The translations under genes were made by a program, and so were the position numbers. A model generated the notes under the pieces. The model was not told the DNA's origin, did no database searches, and was given only the letters and a program-made list of their open reading frames with translations. Positions 9,034 through 18,804 of a stretch of 62,405 nt of DNA are shown in pieces (position 1 is the stretch's first letter; every line of letters begins with the position of its first letter). The DNA comes from an uncultured Pelagibacteraceae bacterium (lineage in GTDB: Bacteria; Pseudomonadota; Alphaproteobacteria; Pelagibacterales; Pelagibacteraceae): assembly GCA_902521615.1 (NCBI GenBank), contig CABYSJ010000009.1:1-62405 (forward strand), in the 5' to 3' direction.

Positions 9034-9130
9034 TTGTTGCCGTTTCCGCAAAAACATTAACTTTGCGGTGTCTTTGGAAACAAAGAGATCGACACTAGTC
9101 AGCGAGGGTTCGCCCACTAGTGCGTTACTG
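9034..9130 (+). ncRNA. Structured leader RNA upstream of ffh (ffh motif)
   Basis: A GC-rich island in an AT-rich gap with three consecutive hairpins. The first is CCGCAAA (9046-9052) with TTTGCGG (9062-9068). The second is TCTTTG (9071-9076), a GAAA loop, and CAAAGA (9081-9086). The third is CACTAG (9093-9098) with CTAGTG (9117-9122), enclosing GGG-TTCG-CCC (9106-9115). A candidate cis-regulatory RNA upstream of the gene for the cytoplasmic SRP protein has been described in Pelagibacter, and the position fits. It lacks the conserved SRP RNA core, so I do not call it 4.5S RNA. It ends about 15 bases before the ffh start. Confidence 0.7.
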
Positions 9131-9145
9131 CTATGTGTAATAAAT

Positions 9146-10504
9146 ATGTTTGAAAATTTAACAAATAAATTTGAAGAAATTTTTTCTTCTCTGAAAAAGG
9201 CACCTTCGCTTGATGAAGCTCAAGTAGATGAAGGTTTAAGAGGCATTAGGCAAGCCCTACTTGAAGCAGATGTCTCTTTGGATGTTGCAAAAGATTTTAT
9301 TGAAAAAGTTAAGCCAAAAGCATTAGGCCAAGAGATAATAAGGTCTACCTCTCCTGGGGATATGGTTGTTAAAATTGTTTATGATGAGCTTGTAGACTTA
9401 CTAGGTGCAACAAATAATGAGATAAACTTAAACGCAGTACCGCCTGTGCCAATGATGTTAGTTGGGTTACAAGGTTCTGGAAAAACAACAACAACAGCAA
9501 AATTAGCAAAATTTTTAGAAAATAATAAAAAGAAAAAAGTAATGATGGTCAGTCTAGATATCTACAGACCAGCTGCACAAGAACAACTTAGATCTTTAGG
9601 AGAACAAAATAATATTTTAACTTTACCTATTATAGAAGGTCAGCAACCTGCTGATATTTGTAGAAGAGCAATAAGTGCCGCTAATTTAAATGGAGCTGAA
9701 ATAATCTTGTTTGATACAGCTGGTAGAACCCAAATCGATTTACAAATGATGAGTGAGATTAAGCAAATTGAAGCTGTCATTAATCCAACAGAAACTTTCT
9801 TAGTTGCAGACTCTTTAACAGGTCAAGTTGCAGCCTCAGTGGCAAAAGAATTTAAAAATACAGTTAATTTATCTGGAATTATTTTAACTAGGGCTGATGG
9901 TGATGCAAGAGGTGGTGCCGCAGTGAGTATGAAATATGTTTCAAACGTTCCAATTAAATTTTTAGGGATAGGAGAAAAAATAGATAATCTTGAAGTATTC
10001 CATCCAGATAGAATTGCAAACAGAATACTAGGTATGGGGGATATTGTATCCCTTGTAGAAAAGGCGGCTCAAGATTTAGGAGAAGAAAATCTTAAAAAAG
10101 CAGAGGAAAATTTAAAAAAAGGTCAATTCTCTATGGAAGATTATTTATCTCAATTAAGACAAATGAAAAAAATGGGTGGCATTGAGGGAATTATGTCTTT
10201 TATGCCTGGAGTTTCTAAAATTAAATCTCAAATGGACTCAGCGGGAATTGATGAAAGCATAATTACTAAAAATGAAGCTGTTATTTTATCAATGACAAAA
10301 AAAGAAAGAGAGAACCCAAAAATAATAGATGGTTCTAGAAAAAAAAGAATTGCTAATGGCTCTGGCACAGATCCGGCCACTATCAATAAATTGCTTAAGC
10401 AATTTAAAATGATGTCTGAAATGATGAAAAAGATGTCAAAAGGAAATCTGAAAGGTATGTCTGATAAAGGTATACCGCCAGAGCTATTTAACCAATTAAA
10501 GTAA
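9146..10504 (+). CDS. ffh: Signal recognition particle protein Ffh
   Basis: Ffh binds signal sequences of nascent membrane proteins and 4.5S RNA, and hydrolyses GTP with FtsY. Domains in order: N domain with the helical ALLEAD region, G domain with G1 GLQGSGKTTTTAKL, G3 DTAGRTQ and G4 LTRADGDARGG (Arg in place of Lys, a common alphaproteobacterial form), and a methionine-rich M domain at the C-terminus (MMSEMMKKM). I place the start at ATG 9146 (452 residues), where the conserved MFENLTNKF begins. The frame stays open back to a GTG at 9068, but that part is the structured leader RNA, not protein. It is followed 12 bases later by rpsP. Confidence 0.96.
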   Translation: MFENLTNKFEEIFSSLKKAPSLDEAQVDEGLRGIRQALLEADVSLDVAKDFIEKVKPKALGQEIIRSTSPGDMVVKIVYDELVDLLGATNNEINLNAVPPVPMMLVGLQGSGKTTTTAKLAKFLENNKKKKVMMVSLDIYRPAAQEQLRSLGEQNNILTLPIIEGQQPADICRRAISAANLNGAEIILFDTAGRTQIDLQMMSEIKQIEAVINPTETFLVADSLTGQVAASVAKEFKNTVNLSGIILTRADGDARGGAAVSMKYVSNVPIKFLGIGEKIDNLEVFHPDRIANRILGMGDIVSLVEKAAQDLGEENLKKAEENLKKGQFSMEDYLSQLRQMKKMGGIEGIMSFMPGVSKIKSQMDSAGIDESIITKNEAVILSMTKKERENPKIIDGSRKKRIANGSGTDPATINKLLKQFKMMSEMMKKMSKGNLKGMSDKGIPPELFNQLK

Positions 10505-10516
10505 AAAGGAGAAGAA

Positions 10517-10978
10517 ATGTTAAAATTAAGATTATCAAGAGGTGGAACAAAAAAACGTCCTGTTTATAAAGTTGTTGTTGCCGACAGTCGTTTTGCAAGA
10601 GATGGAAGATTTATAGAAAAAGTTGGTTTTTTTAATCCTCTATTACCAAAAGAGAAAAAAGAAAGAGTGGGCCTAGAAGCTGAGAGAATTAAATATTGGC
10701 TTGGTCAAGGAGCTCAACCAACAACTAGAGTAGCAAGAATTTTAGGTGAGAACGAACTAATGCCTATGCCTGCAAACGGAAATAATCCAAATAAAGCAGT
10801 GCCAAAAAAAGAGAGAAATAAAAAAGAAGAGGATAATAAAGAAGCTCCTAAAGAAGAAGCTCCAAAAGCAGAAGCAGCTCCAGCAGCAGAAGCTCCTAAA
10901 GAAGAAGCTCCAAAACCAGAAGCAGCTCCAGCAGCAGAAGCTCCTAAAGAAGAAGCTCCAGCAGAGGAAAAAAAATAA
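10517..10978 (+). CDS. rpsP: 30S ribosomal protein S16 with repeat tail
   Basis: S16 is a small-subunit assembly protein. Residues 1 to about 85 are the normal S16 fold ([36 protein letters not shown]). The remaining 68 residues or so are a low-complexity tail of Glu, Ala, Pro and Lys containing a tandem 16-residue unit. A good Shine-Dalgarno sequence AAGGAG lies at 10506-10511. The gene lies between ffh and trmD; rimM, which usually follows rpsP, is missing. The tail is probably disordered and may extend from the ribosome surface, but its role is unknown. Confidence 0.96.
   Translation: MLKLRLSRGGTKKRPVYKVVVADSRFARDGRFIEKVGFFNPLLPKEKKERVGLEAERIKYWLGQGAQPTTRVARILGENELMPMPANGNNPNKAVPKKERNKKEEDNKEAPKEEAPKAEAAPAAEAPKEEAPKPEAAPAAEAPKEEAPAEEKK
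10841..10978 (+). repeat. 48-bp tandem repeat encoding S16 tail
   Basis: Two 48-base units (10841-10888 and 10889-10936) differ by a single G to C change that turns Ala into Pro. A partial third copy starts at 10937. Each unit encodes 16 residues beginning EAPKEEAPK and ending EAAPAA. The low divergence suggests recent slippage or duplication. Confidence 0.92.
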
Positions 10979-10992
10979 TTTAAAGATTATTT

Positions 10993-11679
10993 ATGTGGCA
11001 AGCTCAAGTGTTTACACTTTATCCAGAGGTTTTTCCTGGTCCTTTATCTAAAGGACTTTATGGAAAAGCTTTATCAAATAATTTATGGAAACTTAAAGTT
11101 GTAAATATAAGAGATGCAGCTGATGACAAACACAAAACAGTAGATGACACACCTTATGGGGGTGGTTCAGGGATGTTGTTAAAAGCAGATGTTCTTGCAA
11201 AGTCTTTAGATGAAAACAAAAATGAGAGTGAGAGAATTTTATACTTATCACCAAAAGGAAAAAAATTTGATCAAAATTTAGCAAAAGAGCTAGCTAGTGA
11301 AAAATCTCTGTCTTTAATTTGTGGTCATTTTGAAGGTGTAGACGAAAGAATACTTTCAACAAGAAATATTGAGGAAATTAGTATTGGAGATTATGTTTTG
11401 TCAGGCGGGGAGTCAGCTGCATATGTAGTTATAGATAGTATTTTAAGATTACTGCCAGGTGTATTAGGAAATGAAAACTCAAAATTAGATGAAACCTTTG
11501 AAAATGGTCTTCTAGAGTATCCTCAGTATACAAAACCTCAAATTTGGGAGGAAAAAGCTGTGCCAGACGTGCTATTATCAGGTGATCATAATAAAATTAA
11601 ACACTGGCGTTTATCTCAATCTGAGGCTATAACACGCGACCGAAGACCAGATTTATGGGAAAAATATAAGAAGAATTAA
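10993..11679 (+). CDS. trmD: tRNA (guanine-37-N1)-methyltransferase TrmD
   Basis: TrmD methylates G37 of tRNAs reading CNN and some other codons with S-adenosylmethionine, preventing +1 frameshifts. The SPOUT knot motifs are visible: [23 protein letters not shown] and [13 protein letters not shown]. The length of 228 residues is close to the family norm. The start is 14 bases after rpsP. Confidence 0.97.
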   Translation: MWQAQVFTLYPEVFPGPLSKGLYGKALSNNLWKLKVVNIRDAADDKHKTVDDTPYGGGSGMLLKADVLAKSLDENKNESERILYLSPKGKKFDQNLAKELASEKSLSLICGHFEGVDERILSTRNIEEISIGDYVLSGGESAAYVVIDSILRLLPGVLGNENSKLDETFENGLLEYPQYTKPQIWEEKAVPDVLLSGDHNKIKHWRLSQSEAITRDRRPDLWEKYKKN

Positions 11680-11695
11680 CTTGATAAATATTAAC

Positions 11696-12271
11696 ATGAA
11701 AACAATTGAAGAAATTAACCAGCATAACGTTAACAAAATTCTTTCAGAGAAAAAAATTCCAGAATTTTATCCTGGAGACGTTGTTAAAGTTGGTGTGAGA
11801 ATTACCGAGGGTAAAAAAGAGAGAATTCAATATTTTGAGGGAGTGTGTATTGCTAAAAAAAGCAGAGACTTAAACTCATCTTTTACGGTTAGAAAGATTT
11901 CATTTGGAGAGGGTGTTGAGAGAACTTTTCCTTTATTTGGAACTTTAATTGACTCAATTAAAGTTATTAGATCAGGTAAAGTAAGAAGAGCAAAACTTTA
12001 TTATTTAAGAGACAGAACTGGTAAATCAGCAAGGATTGCAGAAAAAATTAGAAAAAAAATTGGTATTGATATCGAGGCAAAACCAGAGACAGTTACAGAG
12101 GAAAATGTAGCTCCTGCAGTAGAAGCACCAAAAGAAGAAGCTCCTAAAGCAGAAGCAGCACCAGTACCAGAGGCTCCTAAAGCAGAAGCAGCACCTAAAG
12201 AAGAGGTGACTCCAGCAGCAAAGGCTCCTAAAGAAGAACAAAAATCAGAAAGCTCTACAGAAAAAAAATAA
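11696..12271 (+). CDS. rplS: 50S ribosomal protein L19 with repeat tail
   Basis: L19 sits at the subunit interface of the 50S. Residues up to about 125 form the normal L19 core ([45 protein letters not shown]). The C-terminus adds about 65 residues of Glu/Ala/Pro/Lys repeats like those on S16. I choose ATG 11696 as start because [11 protein letters not shown] matches the expected L19 N-terminus; a TTG at 11681 would add five residues. The gene lies directly after trmD and 11 bases before leuC. Confidence 0.95.
   Translation: MKTIEEINQHNVNKILSEKKIPEFYPGDVVKVGVRITEGKKERIQYFEGVCIAKKSRDLNSSFTVRKISFGEGVERTFPLFGTLIDSIKVIRSGKVRRAKLYYLRDRTGKSARIAEKIRKKIGIDIEAKPETVTEENVAPAVEAPKEEAPKAEAAPVPEAPKAEAAPKEEVTPAAKAPKEEQKSESSTEKK
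12122..12241 (+). repeat. Degenerate repeat encoding L19 tail
   Basis: The coding sequence repeats blocks reading [14 protein letters not shown], then [12 protein letters not shown], then KAPKEEQ. The units are more diverged than the S16 repeats but clearly share the same 16-residue theme and many codons, which suggests a common origin or copying between the two genes. Confidence 0.8.
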
Positions 12272-12282
12272 TTTTTTTTTCA

Positions 12283-13686
12283 ATGTCTACAACATTATAC
12301 GATAAAATTTGGAACGATCATCTAGTTGACCAACAAGATGATGGCACATCTTTACTTTTTGTAGATAGACATTTAATTCATGAGGTGACAAGCCCCCAAG
12401 CTTTTGAAGGATTAAGAAATTCTAATAGAAAAGTTAGACACCCAAATTTAACTTTAGCAGTTGCAGATCATAATGTTCCAACAACTGACAGATCAAAAGG
12501 TATTTCAGATGAAGAGTCAAAAATTCAAGTAGATACTTTAGAGGCAAATTGTAAAGAATTCGGTGTTCAGTTATTTGGTATGGATGATAAGAGGCAAGGT
12601 ATCGTTCATATCATAGGACCTGAACAAGGTTTTACTCAACCAGGTACAGTTATTGTTTGTGGAGACAGTCATACCGCAACGCATGGAGCATTTGGTGCTT
12701 TAGCATTTGGAATAGGAACTTCAGAAGTTGAACATGTTTTAGCAACCCAAACACTAGTTCAGAAGAAAGCTAAAAATTTTAGAATTAATGTTAATGGTGA
12801 ACTTCCTTTAGGAGTTACTTCTAAAGATGTAATACTTCAAATAATTGGAAAAATAGGTACAGCAGGTGGTACAGGATCTGTTGTGGAATATGCTGGAGAT
12901 TTAATAAGATCTTTAACTGTTGAGCAAAGAATGACTATTTGCAATATGACAATCGAAGGTGGTGCAAGAGCAGGATTAATTGCACCAGATGAAAAAATTT
13001 TTGAATATTTAAAAGGAAAACCAATGTCACCAAAAAGTGAAAATTGGGATAAAGCTTTGAACTATTGGGAAACTTTAAAAACAGACTCTGATGCTAGTTT
13101 TGATAAAGAAATTAGCCTTAATGCAAATGAAATTTTACCTATGATTACATGGGGTACGTCACCACAAGATGTAATAACAATTGATGGAAAAGTTCCAAAT
13201 CCAAATAATGAGACTGATGAAGATAAAAAAAATTCAATTGAAAGAGCTTTAAAGTATATGGGTTTAAAACCTGACATGGCAGCCACAGATATAAAAATAG
13301 ATAAAGTATTTATTGGTAGTTGTACTAATGGTAGAATAGAAGATTTGAGAGAAGCAGCAAAAATCGTAAAAGATAAAAAAGTATCATCGCATGTTAATGC
13401 AATAGTAGTTCCAGGCTCAGGCTTAGTTAAAGAACAAGCAGAGCAAGAAGGACTAGATAAAATTTTTGTTAGCTCAGGGTTTGAATGGAGAGAACCAGGT
13501 TGCTCTATGTGTTTAGCGATGAATGCCGATAAATTAAAACCAGAAGAAAGATGCGCCTCTACATCAAATAGAAATTTTGAGGGAAGACAAGGTAGAGGTG
13601 GTAGAACCCATCTAGTTAGTCCAGGAATGGCTGCAGCAGCTGCAATTTCAGGTAATTTAGATGATGTCAGAAAGTATCAAAATTAA
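12283..13686 (+). CDS. leuC: 3-isopropylmalate dehydratase large subunit
   Basis: With LeuD it isomerises 2-isopropylmalate to 3-isopropylmalate in leucine synthesis. The aconitase-fold iron-sulfur ligands are visible: Cys in GSCTNGR and the pair in [10 protein letters not shown]. Other signatures are [13 protein letters not shown] and [16 protein letters not shown]. The length of 467 residues is normal. leuD follows with no gap. Confidence 0.97.
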   Translation: MSTTLYDKIWNDHLVDQQDDGTSLLFVDRHLIHEVTSPQAFEGLRNSNRKVRHPNLTLAVADHNVPTTDRSKGISDEESKIQVDTLEANCKEFGVQLFGMDDKRQGIVHIIGPEQGFTQPGTVIVCGDSHTATHGAFGALAFGIGTSEVEHVLATQTLVQKKAKNFRINVNGELPLGVTSKDVILQIIGKIGTAGGTGSVVEYAGDLIRSLTVEQRMTICNMTIEGGARAGLIAPDEKIFEYLKGKPMSPKSENWDKALNYWETLKTDSDASFDKEISLNANEILPMITWGTSPQDVITIDGKVPNPNNETDEDKKNSIERALKYMGLKPDMAATDIKIDKVFIGSCTNGRIEDLREAAKIVKDKKVSSHVNAIVVPGSGLVKEQAEQEGLDKIFVSSGFEWREPGCSMCLAMNADKLKPEERCASTSNRNFEGRQGRGGRTHLVSPGMAAAAAISGNLDDVRKYQN

Positions 13687-14292
13687 ATGCAAAAATTTAA
13701 TAAATTAAAAAGTATCCCAGCTTATTTACCAATTGTAAATATTGATACAGATATGATAATTCCAAAGCAGTTTTTAAAAACTATCAAAAGAACTGGTCTA
13801 GGAAAAAATTTATTTTTTGAAATGAGATATGATGATCAAGGCAAAGAAATAAATGATTTTGTGTTAAACAAAGATCCATTTAATCAATCTAAAATTTTAA
13901 TTGCTGGGAAAAATTTTGGATGTGGTTCATCAAGAGAACATGCTCCTTGGGCTTTATTAGATTTTGGAATTACTTGTGTGATAAGTTCAAGTTATGCAGA
14001 TATTTTTTTTAGTAATTGTTTTAAAAATGGAATTTTGCCTATAATCCTTGAAGAAGAAAAAATAAAAGAGTTATCTGAATACGCAAATAGACAAGAAGAA
14101 ATTTCTATTGATTTGCAAGAGGAAAAAATAGTTTACGGAAATAATGAGCTAAAATTTGAAGTTGATCCATTTAAGAAAAAATGTTTGTTAGAAGGGCTTG
14201 ATGATATCGCTTTATCACTAAAAAAATCAGAAAAAATAGAAAAGTTTGAAACAAATTTAAAAAACGAAAAGCCTTGGGTATTTAATGATTAA
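13687..14292 (+). CDS. leuD: 3-isopropylmalate dehydratase small subunit
   Basis: This swivelling domain partners LeuC. Signatures are [14 protein letters not shown] near the N-terminus and [13 protein letters not shown] in the middle. The 201-residue length is normal. It starts immediately after the leuC stop and overlaps leuB by 8 bases, which implies tight translational coupling. Confidence 0.97.
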   Translation: MQKFNKLKSIPAYLPIVNIDTDMIIPKQFLKTIKRTGLGKNLFFEMRYDDQGKEINDFVLNKDPFNQSKILIAGKNFGCGSSREHAPWALLDFGITCVISSSYADIFFSNCFKNGILPIILEEEKIKELSEYANRQEEISIDLQEEKIVYGNNELKFEVDPFKKKCLLEGLDDIALSLKKSEKIEKFETNLKNEKPWVFND

Positions 14293-15391
14293 AGTAAAAA
14301 AAAGAAAAATACTTTTACTTCCTGGTGATGGTATTGGTCCGGAGGTAATAACTGAGGTAAAAAAAATCATTGACTGGTTTAATGATAAAAAATCTTTAGA
14401 TTTTGAAATTGATCAGGAGCTAGTTGGTGGTTGTTCTTATGATAAACATGGCACCCCAATCACTGATGAGGTTTTTTATAAAGCACTAGAAAGTGAAGTA
14501 ATTATGCTTGGAGCAGTTGGTGGTCCTACATGGGATAACCTAGAATTTTCCAAAAAACCAGAAAGAGCATTATTAAAACTTAGGAAAGAATTAAAGCTTT
14601 TTGCAAACTTAAGGCCTGCAATTTGTTTTAAACAATTAGTCGATGCTTCAACCCTTAAGCCAGAGGTAGTTTCAGGACTAGATATAATGATAGTAAGAGA
14701 GTTAACGGGAGGAATATATTTTGGTGAACCTAGAGGAATAAAGCCAATTGAAAATGGTGAAAGAAAAGGAATTAATACTCATACATATACAACTAGTGAA
14801 ATTACAAGAGTAGCTAGAGTTGCTTTTGATTTAGCAAGAAAAAGATCAAACAAAGTTACATCATGTGAAAAGTCAAATGTAATGGAAGCCGGACAATTGT
14901 GGAAAGAAGAAGTTAAAGAACTTCATGAAAAAGAATACAAAGATGTAGAGTTAAGCCATATGTTAGCAGATAACTGCGCAATGCAACTTTTAAGAAACCC
15001 AAAGCAATTTGATGTAATTGTAACCGATAATTTATTTGGGGATATGCTGTCTGATCAAGCTTCGATGTTAACTGGATCTTTAGGTCTTTTGCCGTCAGCG
15101 TCTTTGGGTGCAAAAAATAAAGATGGTGAGATGAGAGCAATGTATGAGCCAATACATGGATCGGCTCCTGATATAGCTGGACAAGGTATTGCAAATCCAA
15201 TAGCTTCTATTTTAAGTTTTGCTATGGCTTTAAGATACTCTTTAGATCTTGATAAAGAAGCAGATGTTTTAGAAAAGGCAGTTCAAGATGTTCTAAATGA
15301 TGGATTAAGAACAAAAGACATAATGTCAGAAGGCATGAAAGAAACGTCTACTTCAGCAATGGGTGATGCGATAATTTCAAAATTGCAATAA
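14285..15391 (+). CDS. leuB: 3-isopropylmalate dehydrogenase
   Basis: LeuB oxidises and decarboxylates 3-isopropylmalate with NAD to give 2-oxoisocaproate, the last dedicated step of leucine synthesis. Signatures are [11 protein letters not shown] at the N-terminus, [14 protein letters not shown], and the metal and NAD region [13 protein letters not shown] followed by [14 protein letters not shown]. Its 368 residues are usual for the family. The ATG lies within the end of leuD. leuA is not nearby. Confidence 0.97.
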   Translation: MIKVKKRKILLLPGDGIGPEVITEVKKIIDWFNDKKSLDFEIDQELVGGCSYDKHGTPITDEVFYKALESEVIMLGAVGGPTWDNLEFSKKPERALLKLRKELKLFANLRPAICFKQLVDASTLKPEVVSGLDIMIVRELTGGIYFGEPRGIKPIENGERKGINTHTYTTSEITRVARVAFDLARKRSNKVTSCEKSNVMEAGQLWKEEVKELHEKEYKDVELSHMLADNCAMQLLRNPKQFDVIVTDNLFGDMLSDQASMLTGSLGLLPSASLGAKNKDGEMRAMYEPIHGSAPDIAGQGIANPIASILSFAMALRYSLDLDKEADVLEKAVQDVLNDGLRTKDIMSEGMKETSTSAMGDAIISKLQ

Positions 15392-15417
15392 AACTAGAAT
15401 TATTTTAAGGTTTAAAT

Positions 15418-17181
15418 ATGCCAAGTTATACAGCTCCAGTAAAAGACATGATGTTTCTCTTTGAAAAATTAAGAGACAACAAAAATTATAATGAACTTGA
15501 AAAATATAATGAAGTTAGTTCAGATTTAGTGAAAGATATTCTAGAGGAAGCAGCCAAGATAAATCAAAATTTAATTTTACCTCTTGCTAAATCAGGAGAT
15601 GAAAATCCAGCAGTTTTAGAAAATGGTGTTGTAAGAACACCCCCAGGCTACAAAGAAGCGTATCAAAAGTATATTGAGGATGGTTGGACTTCATTGTCTT
15701 GTGATCCAAAATATGGAGGTCAAGGAATGCCAAAAACAGTAAGTGCATTTTTTGATGAAATGCTATCTTCAGCAAGCTTATCATTTAAATTATATAGTGA
15801 ACTAAGTATTGGTGCCTATAATTGTATCAATCATCATGCTTCTGATGAAATTAAAAATAAATATTTACCAAAGATTGTAGAAGGTAAATGGAGTGGTACA
15901 ATGTGTTTAACAGAACCAGTCTGTGGTACCGACCTTGGCTTGTTAAAAACTAAAGCAATTAAACAATCAGATAATACTTATAAAATCAGTGGTCAAAAAA
16001 TATTCATAACTTCAGGAGACCATGATTTAACCGAAAATATTATTCACTTAGTTTTGGCAAGATCACCAGACTCTCCATCTGGTACTAAGGGAATTAGTTT
16101 ATTTTTAGTTCCAAAATATATTGTGAACCAGGATGGTAGTATTGGTCCAAGAAATGGAATTTCAACTGGATCAATTGAGAGTAAGATGGGTATTAAAGGT
16201 TCAGCAACTTGTGTTTTAAATTTTGATGATGCAACTGGTTACATGATTGGTAACAAAGATAAAGGTCTTAGTGCAATGTTCACAATGATGAATTTAGAGC
16301 GAATAGTTGTAGGCATTCAAGGTTTAGGTATTTCTGAAATTGCTTATCAAAATTCACTTTCTTACGCAAAAGAAAGAAAGCAAGGAAAAACAAATAATTC
16401 TAAATCTAATAATGGTGCAGATTTTATAATTGATCATGCAGACATTAGAAGAACTTTACTTAATATGAAATCAATAATTGAGGGTGAAAGAGCATTATGT
16501 TTTTGGCTTTCCCAACAAACAGAAGTAAGTCTTTATCATCCAGACGAAAAAATTAAACAAGCTGCTTTAGATTACGTTTCATTAATGACGCCTGTGGTTA
16601 AATCACTTTTTACAGATTTAGCTATGGAAATTACTAGCGATGCAATGCAGATACATGGAGGATACGGATATACTAAAGACCAAGGTATTGAGCAATTATA
16701 TCGAGATAATCGTATTACCCCAATTTATGAAGGAACAAATTCCGTACAGGCTGCAGATTTAGTATTTAGAAAATTATCTAACAAAAAAGGCGATGTTATA
16801 AATAAGTTTTTAGAAATGATTAAATCTGAATGTGAGAGCAAAAATGAAAAAGTAAAAACATTTTCTAAAGAATTAAACCATTATTTAGATATTTTATCCA
16901 AATTCACAGATTGGATAAATGATAAAAATAAAATTGAAAAGGATGATGTTAGTGCTGCAGCAAATGATTATTTAAAAAGCTTAGGTTATGTTTCAATTGC
17001 TTATGCTTGGATTAAAATTTTAGAGGTTAGTTTTAATGATTTTAATACAAATAAAGAATTTTATAGTGATAAAATAAATACAGCTAAATTTTATTTTGAT
17101 AAGGTATTACCTCGGGCTGAGTATCATTACAAATCTGCAATCTCAGGAAGCTCAAATATAATGAATTTTAAGTTTAATTAA
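15418..17181 (+). CDS. dmdC: 3-methylmercaptopropionyl-CoA dehydrogenase DmdC
   Basis: DmdC is an FAD acyl-CoA dehydrogenase that oxidises methylmercaptopropionyl-CoA to methylthioacryloyl-CoA in the DMSP demethylation pathway. The 587-residue length and C-terminal extra domain match the long DmdC/AidB-like branch. Visible motifs are GTMCLTEPVCGTDLG (FAD/substrate loop), MQIHGGYGYTKD and the catalytic region ITPIYEGTNSVQA. The assignment to DmdC rather than a generic acyl-CoA dehydrogenase rests on length and on dmdB and dmdA lying just downstream. It may also act on short fatty acyl-CoAs. Confidence 0.88.
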   Translation: MPSYTAPVKDMMFLFEKLRDNKNYNELEKYNEVSSDLVKDILEEAAKINQNLILPLAKSGDENPAVLENGVVRTPPGYKEAYQKYIEDGWTSLSCDPKYGGQGMPKTVSAFFDEMLSSASLSFKLYSELSIGAYNCINHHASDEIKNKYLPKIVEGKWSGTMCLTEPVCGTDLGLLKTKAIKQSDNTYKISGQKIFITSGDHDLTENIIHLVLARSPDSPSGTKGISLFLVPKYIVNQDGSIGPRNGISTGSIESKMGIKGSATCVLNFDDATGYMIGNKDKGLSAMFTMMNLERIVVGIQGLGISEIAYQNSLSYAKERKQGKTNNSKSNNGADFIIDHADIRRTLLNMKSIIEGERALCFWLSQQTEVSLYHPDEKIKQAALDYVSLMTPVVKSLFTDLAMEITSDAMQIHGGYGYTKDQGIEQLYRDNRITPIYEGTNSVQAADLVFRKLSNKKGDVINKFLEMIKSECESKNEKVKTFSKELNHYLDILSKFTDWINDKNKIEKDDVSAAANDYLKSLGYVSIAYAWIKILEVSFNDFNTNKEFYSDKINTAKFYFDKVLPRAEYHYKSAISGSSNIMNFKFN

Positions 17182-18797
17182 TGAGCCATTACGATACAAA
17201 TTTAGATAAAAACAAAGCAAATCACGTACCCCTCACTCCCTTAACTTTTTTAAAAAGAGCAAAAGAAATTTACCCAAATTATGAGGCTATAATTTATGAG
17301 GAAAGAAATTATACCTGGGCTGAAGTTTATAAAAGAGTTGTAAAATTTGCTAGTGCATTGACAAAAATAGGTATTAAAAAAGGTGACACGGTTTCATTCT
17401 TAGCTTTCAATACGCCAGAGATTTTTGAAGCACACTACTCTGTACCTATGACTGGTGCAGTTCTTAATACTATAAATATAAGATTAGATGCCAAAACAAT
17501 TTCCTATATTTTAGATCATAGCGAAGCAAAAGTCTTAGTTGTGGATAGACAACTTCATGGAGAAGTAAAAAAAGCATTAAAAAATCTTAATAAAAAAATA
17601 ATTATCATTGATATAAACGATAAATATGCTGACCAATCAAAATTGGAAAAAATTGGTGATTTAGAATATGAAAGTTTTTTAAATACAGGTGATGAAAATT
17701 ACCAATGGCAAATGCCCGAAGATGAGTGGCAAGCTATATCACTAAGTTATACATCAGGTACTACAGGAAATCCCAAAGGTGTTGTCTATCATCATAGGGG
17801 AGCATATTTAATGTCTACAGGAAGCTCAGTTGCTTGGAATATGCCAAATAGATTAAATTTTTTAACAGTTGTTCCAATGTTCCATTGCAATGGCTGGTGT
17901 TATCCATGGACTGTGCCGATGCTAAACGGAAGAACAATATGTTTAAGAAATATAGATATTAAAAAAATTTTTGAACTTATTGATAAATATGAAATCACTC
18001 ATTTTGGTGGCGCTCCAATAGTATTGAATATGATTACTGGAGCCCCAGAAAGTGATAAGAAAAAATTAAAACAAAAAGTTTATGTTTTAACTGCTGGTGC
18101 TCCTCCACCAAGTATAATTTTTAAAAAAATGAGAGCTCTCGGATTTGAAGTAATGCATGTATATGGTTTAACAGAAACCTATGGGCATGTAACTCAGTGT
18201 GCTTGGAATGATGAGTGGAATAATTTTGATGAAGAAAAACAAAACGAGATTAAAGCAAGACAAGGTGTAAAGTATCCTAATACGGAAGGTGTCGTTGTTT
18301 TAGACCCTGAGACAATGAAAGAAGTTCCTAGAGACGGAAAGACAATCGGTGAAATTATGATTAGAGGAAATGTCGTAATGAAGGGATATTTCAAAGATAA
18401 AGAGGCTACCGAAAAAGCCATGAAAGATGGTTGGTTTCACAGTGGTGATTTAGCTGTGATGCATTCTGATGGCTATATTAAAATACAAGATAGATCAAAA
18501 GATATAATTATTTCTGGAGGAGAAAATATTTCTTCAATTGAAATCGAAAATACTTTATCCAAACACCCATCTGTTTCGATTGCTGCGGTTGTTGCAAAAC
18601 CAGACGAAAAATGGGGTGAAGTGCCATGTGCATTTATCGAAGCGGTTAAAGACAAACCAGTTAGCGAAAAAGAACTAATTGATTTTTGTAAAGAAACTTT
18701 AGCAGGCTTTAAAGTTCCAAAAAAGGTTGTTTTTTGTGAGTTACCAAAAACCTCAACAGGTAAAATACAAAAATTTGAACTGAGAAAACAAGTTTAG
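17181..18797 (+). CDS. dmdB: 3-methylmercaptopropionate-CoA ligase DmdB
   Basis: DmdB activates 3-methylmercaptopropionate (the product of DmdA) to its CoA thioester with ATP. It is an ANL-superfamily acyl-CoA synthetase of 538 residues, with the AMP-binding loop YTSGTTGNPKG, the motif YGLTETYGH, the hinge DRSKDIIISGGENIS, and the catalytic Lys near the C-terminus in TSTGKIQKF. It overlaps the dmdC stop by one base. The name follows from context plus length; medium-chain acyl-CoA activity is possible. Confidence 0.88.
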   Translation: MSHYDTNLDKNKANHVPLTPLTFLKRAKEIYPNYEAIIYEERNYTWAEVYKRVVKFASALTKIGIKKGDTVSFLAFNTPEIFEAHYSVPMTGAVLNTINIRLDAKTISYILDHSEAKVLVVDRQLHGEVKKALKNLNKKIIIIDINDKYADQSKLEKIGDLEYESFLNTGDENYQWQMPEDEWQAISLSYTSGTTGNPKGVVYHHRGAYLMSTGSSVAWNMPNRLNFLTVVPMFHCNGWCYPWTVPMLNGRTICLRNIDIKKIFELIDKYEITHFGGAPIVLNMITGAPESDKKKLKQKVYVLTAGAPPPSIIFKKMRALGFEVMHVYGLTETYGHVTQCAWNDEWNNFDEEKQNEIKARQGVKYPNTEGVVVLDPETMKEVPRDGKTIGEIMIRGNVVMKGYFKDKEATEKAMKDGWFHSGDLAVMHSDGYIKIQDRSKDIIISGGENISSIEIENTLSKHPSVSIAAVVAKPDEKWGEVPCAFIEAVKDKPVSEKELIDFCKETLAGFKVPKKVVFCELPKTSTGKIQKFELRKQV

Positions 18798-18804
18798 GTA
18801 ACTT

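Noticed and set aside
9034..9130. 4.5S SRP RNA gene next to ffh
   Set aside because: The conserved symmetric-loop and GGAA core of SRP RNA is not present on either strand; a cis-acting leader fits better.
9068..9145. N-terminal 26-codon extension of ffh starting at GTG
   Set aside because: The DNA is the structured leader RNA, and the encoded residues do not resemble Ffh; homology starts at ATG 9146.
10841..10978. CRISPR-like or mobile repeat
   Set aside because: The 48-bp repeats are in frame within rpsP with no spacers; they are protein-coding tandem repeats.
12026..12241. Cys/Phe-rich minus-strand reading frame
   Set aside because: It is the antisense shadow of the L19 repeat tail and has a composition explained by that repeat.
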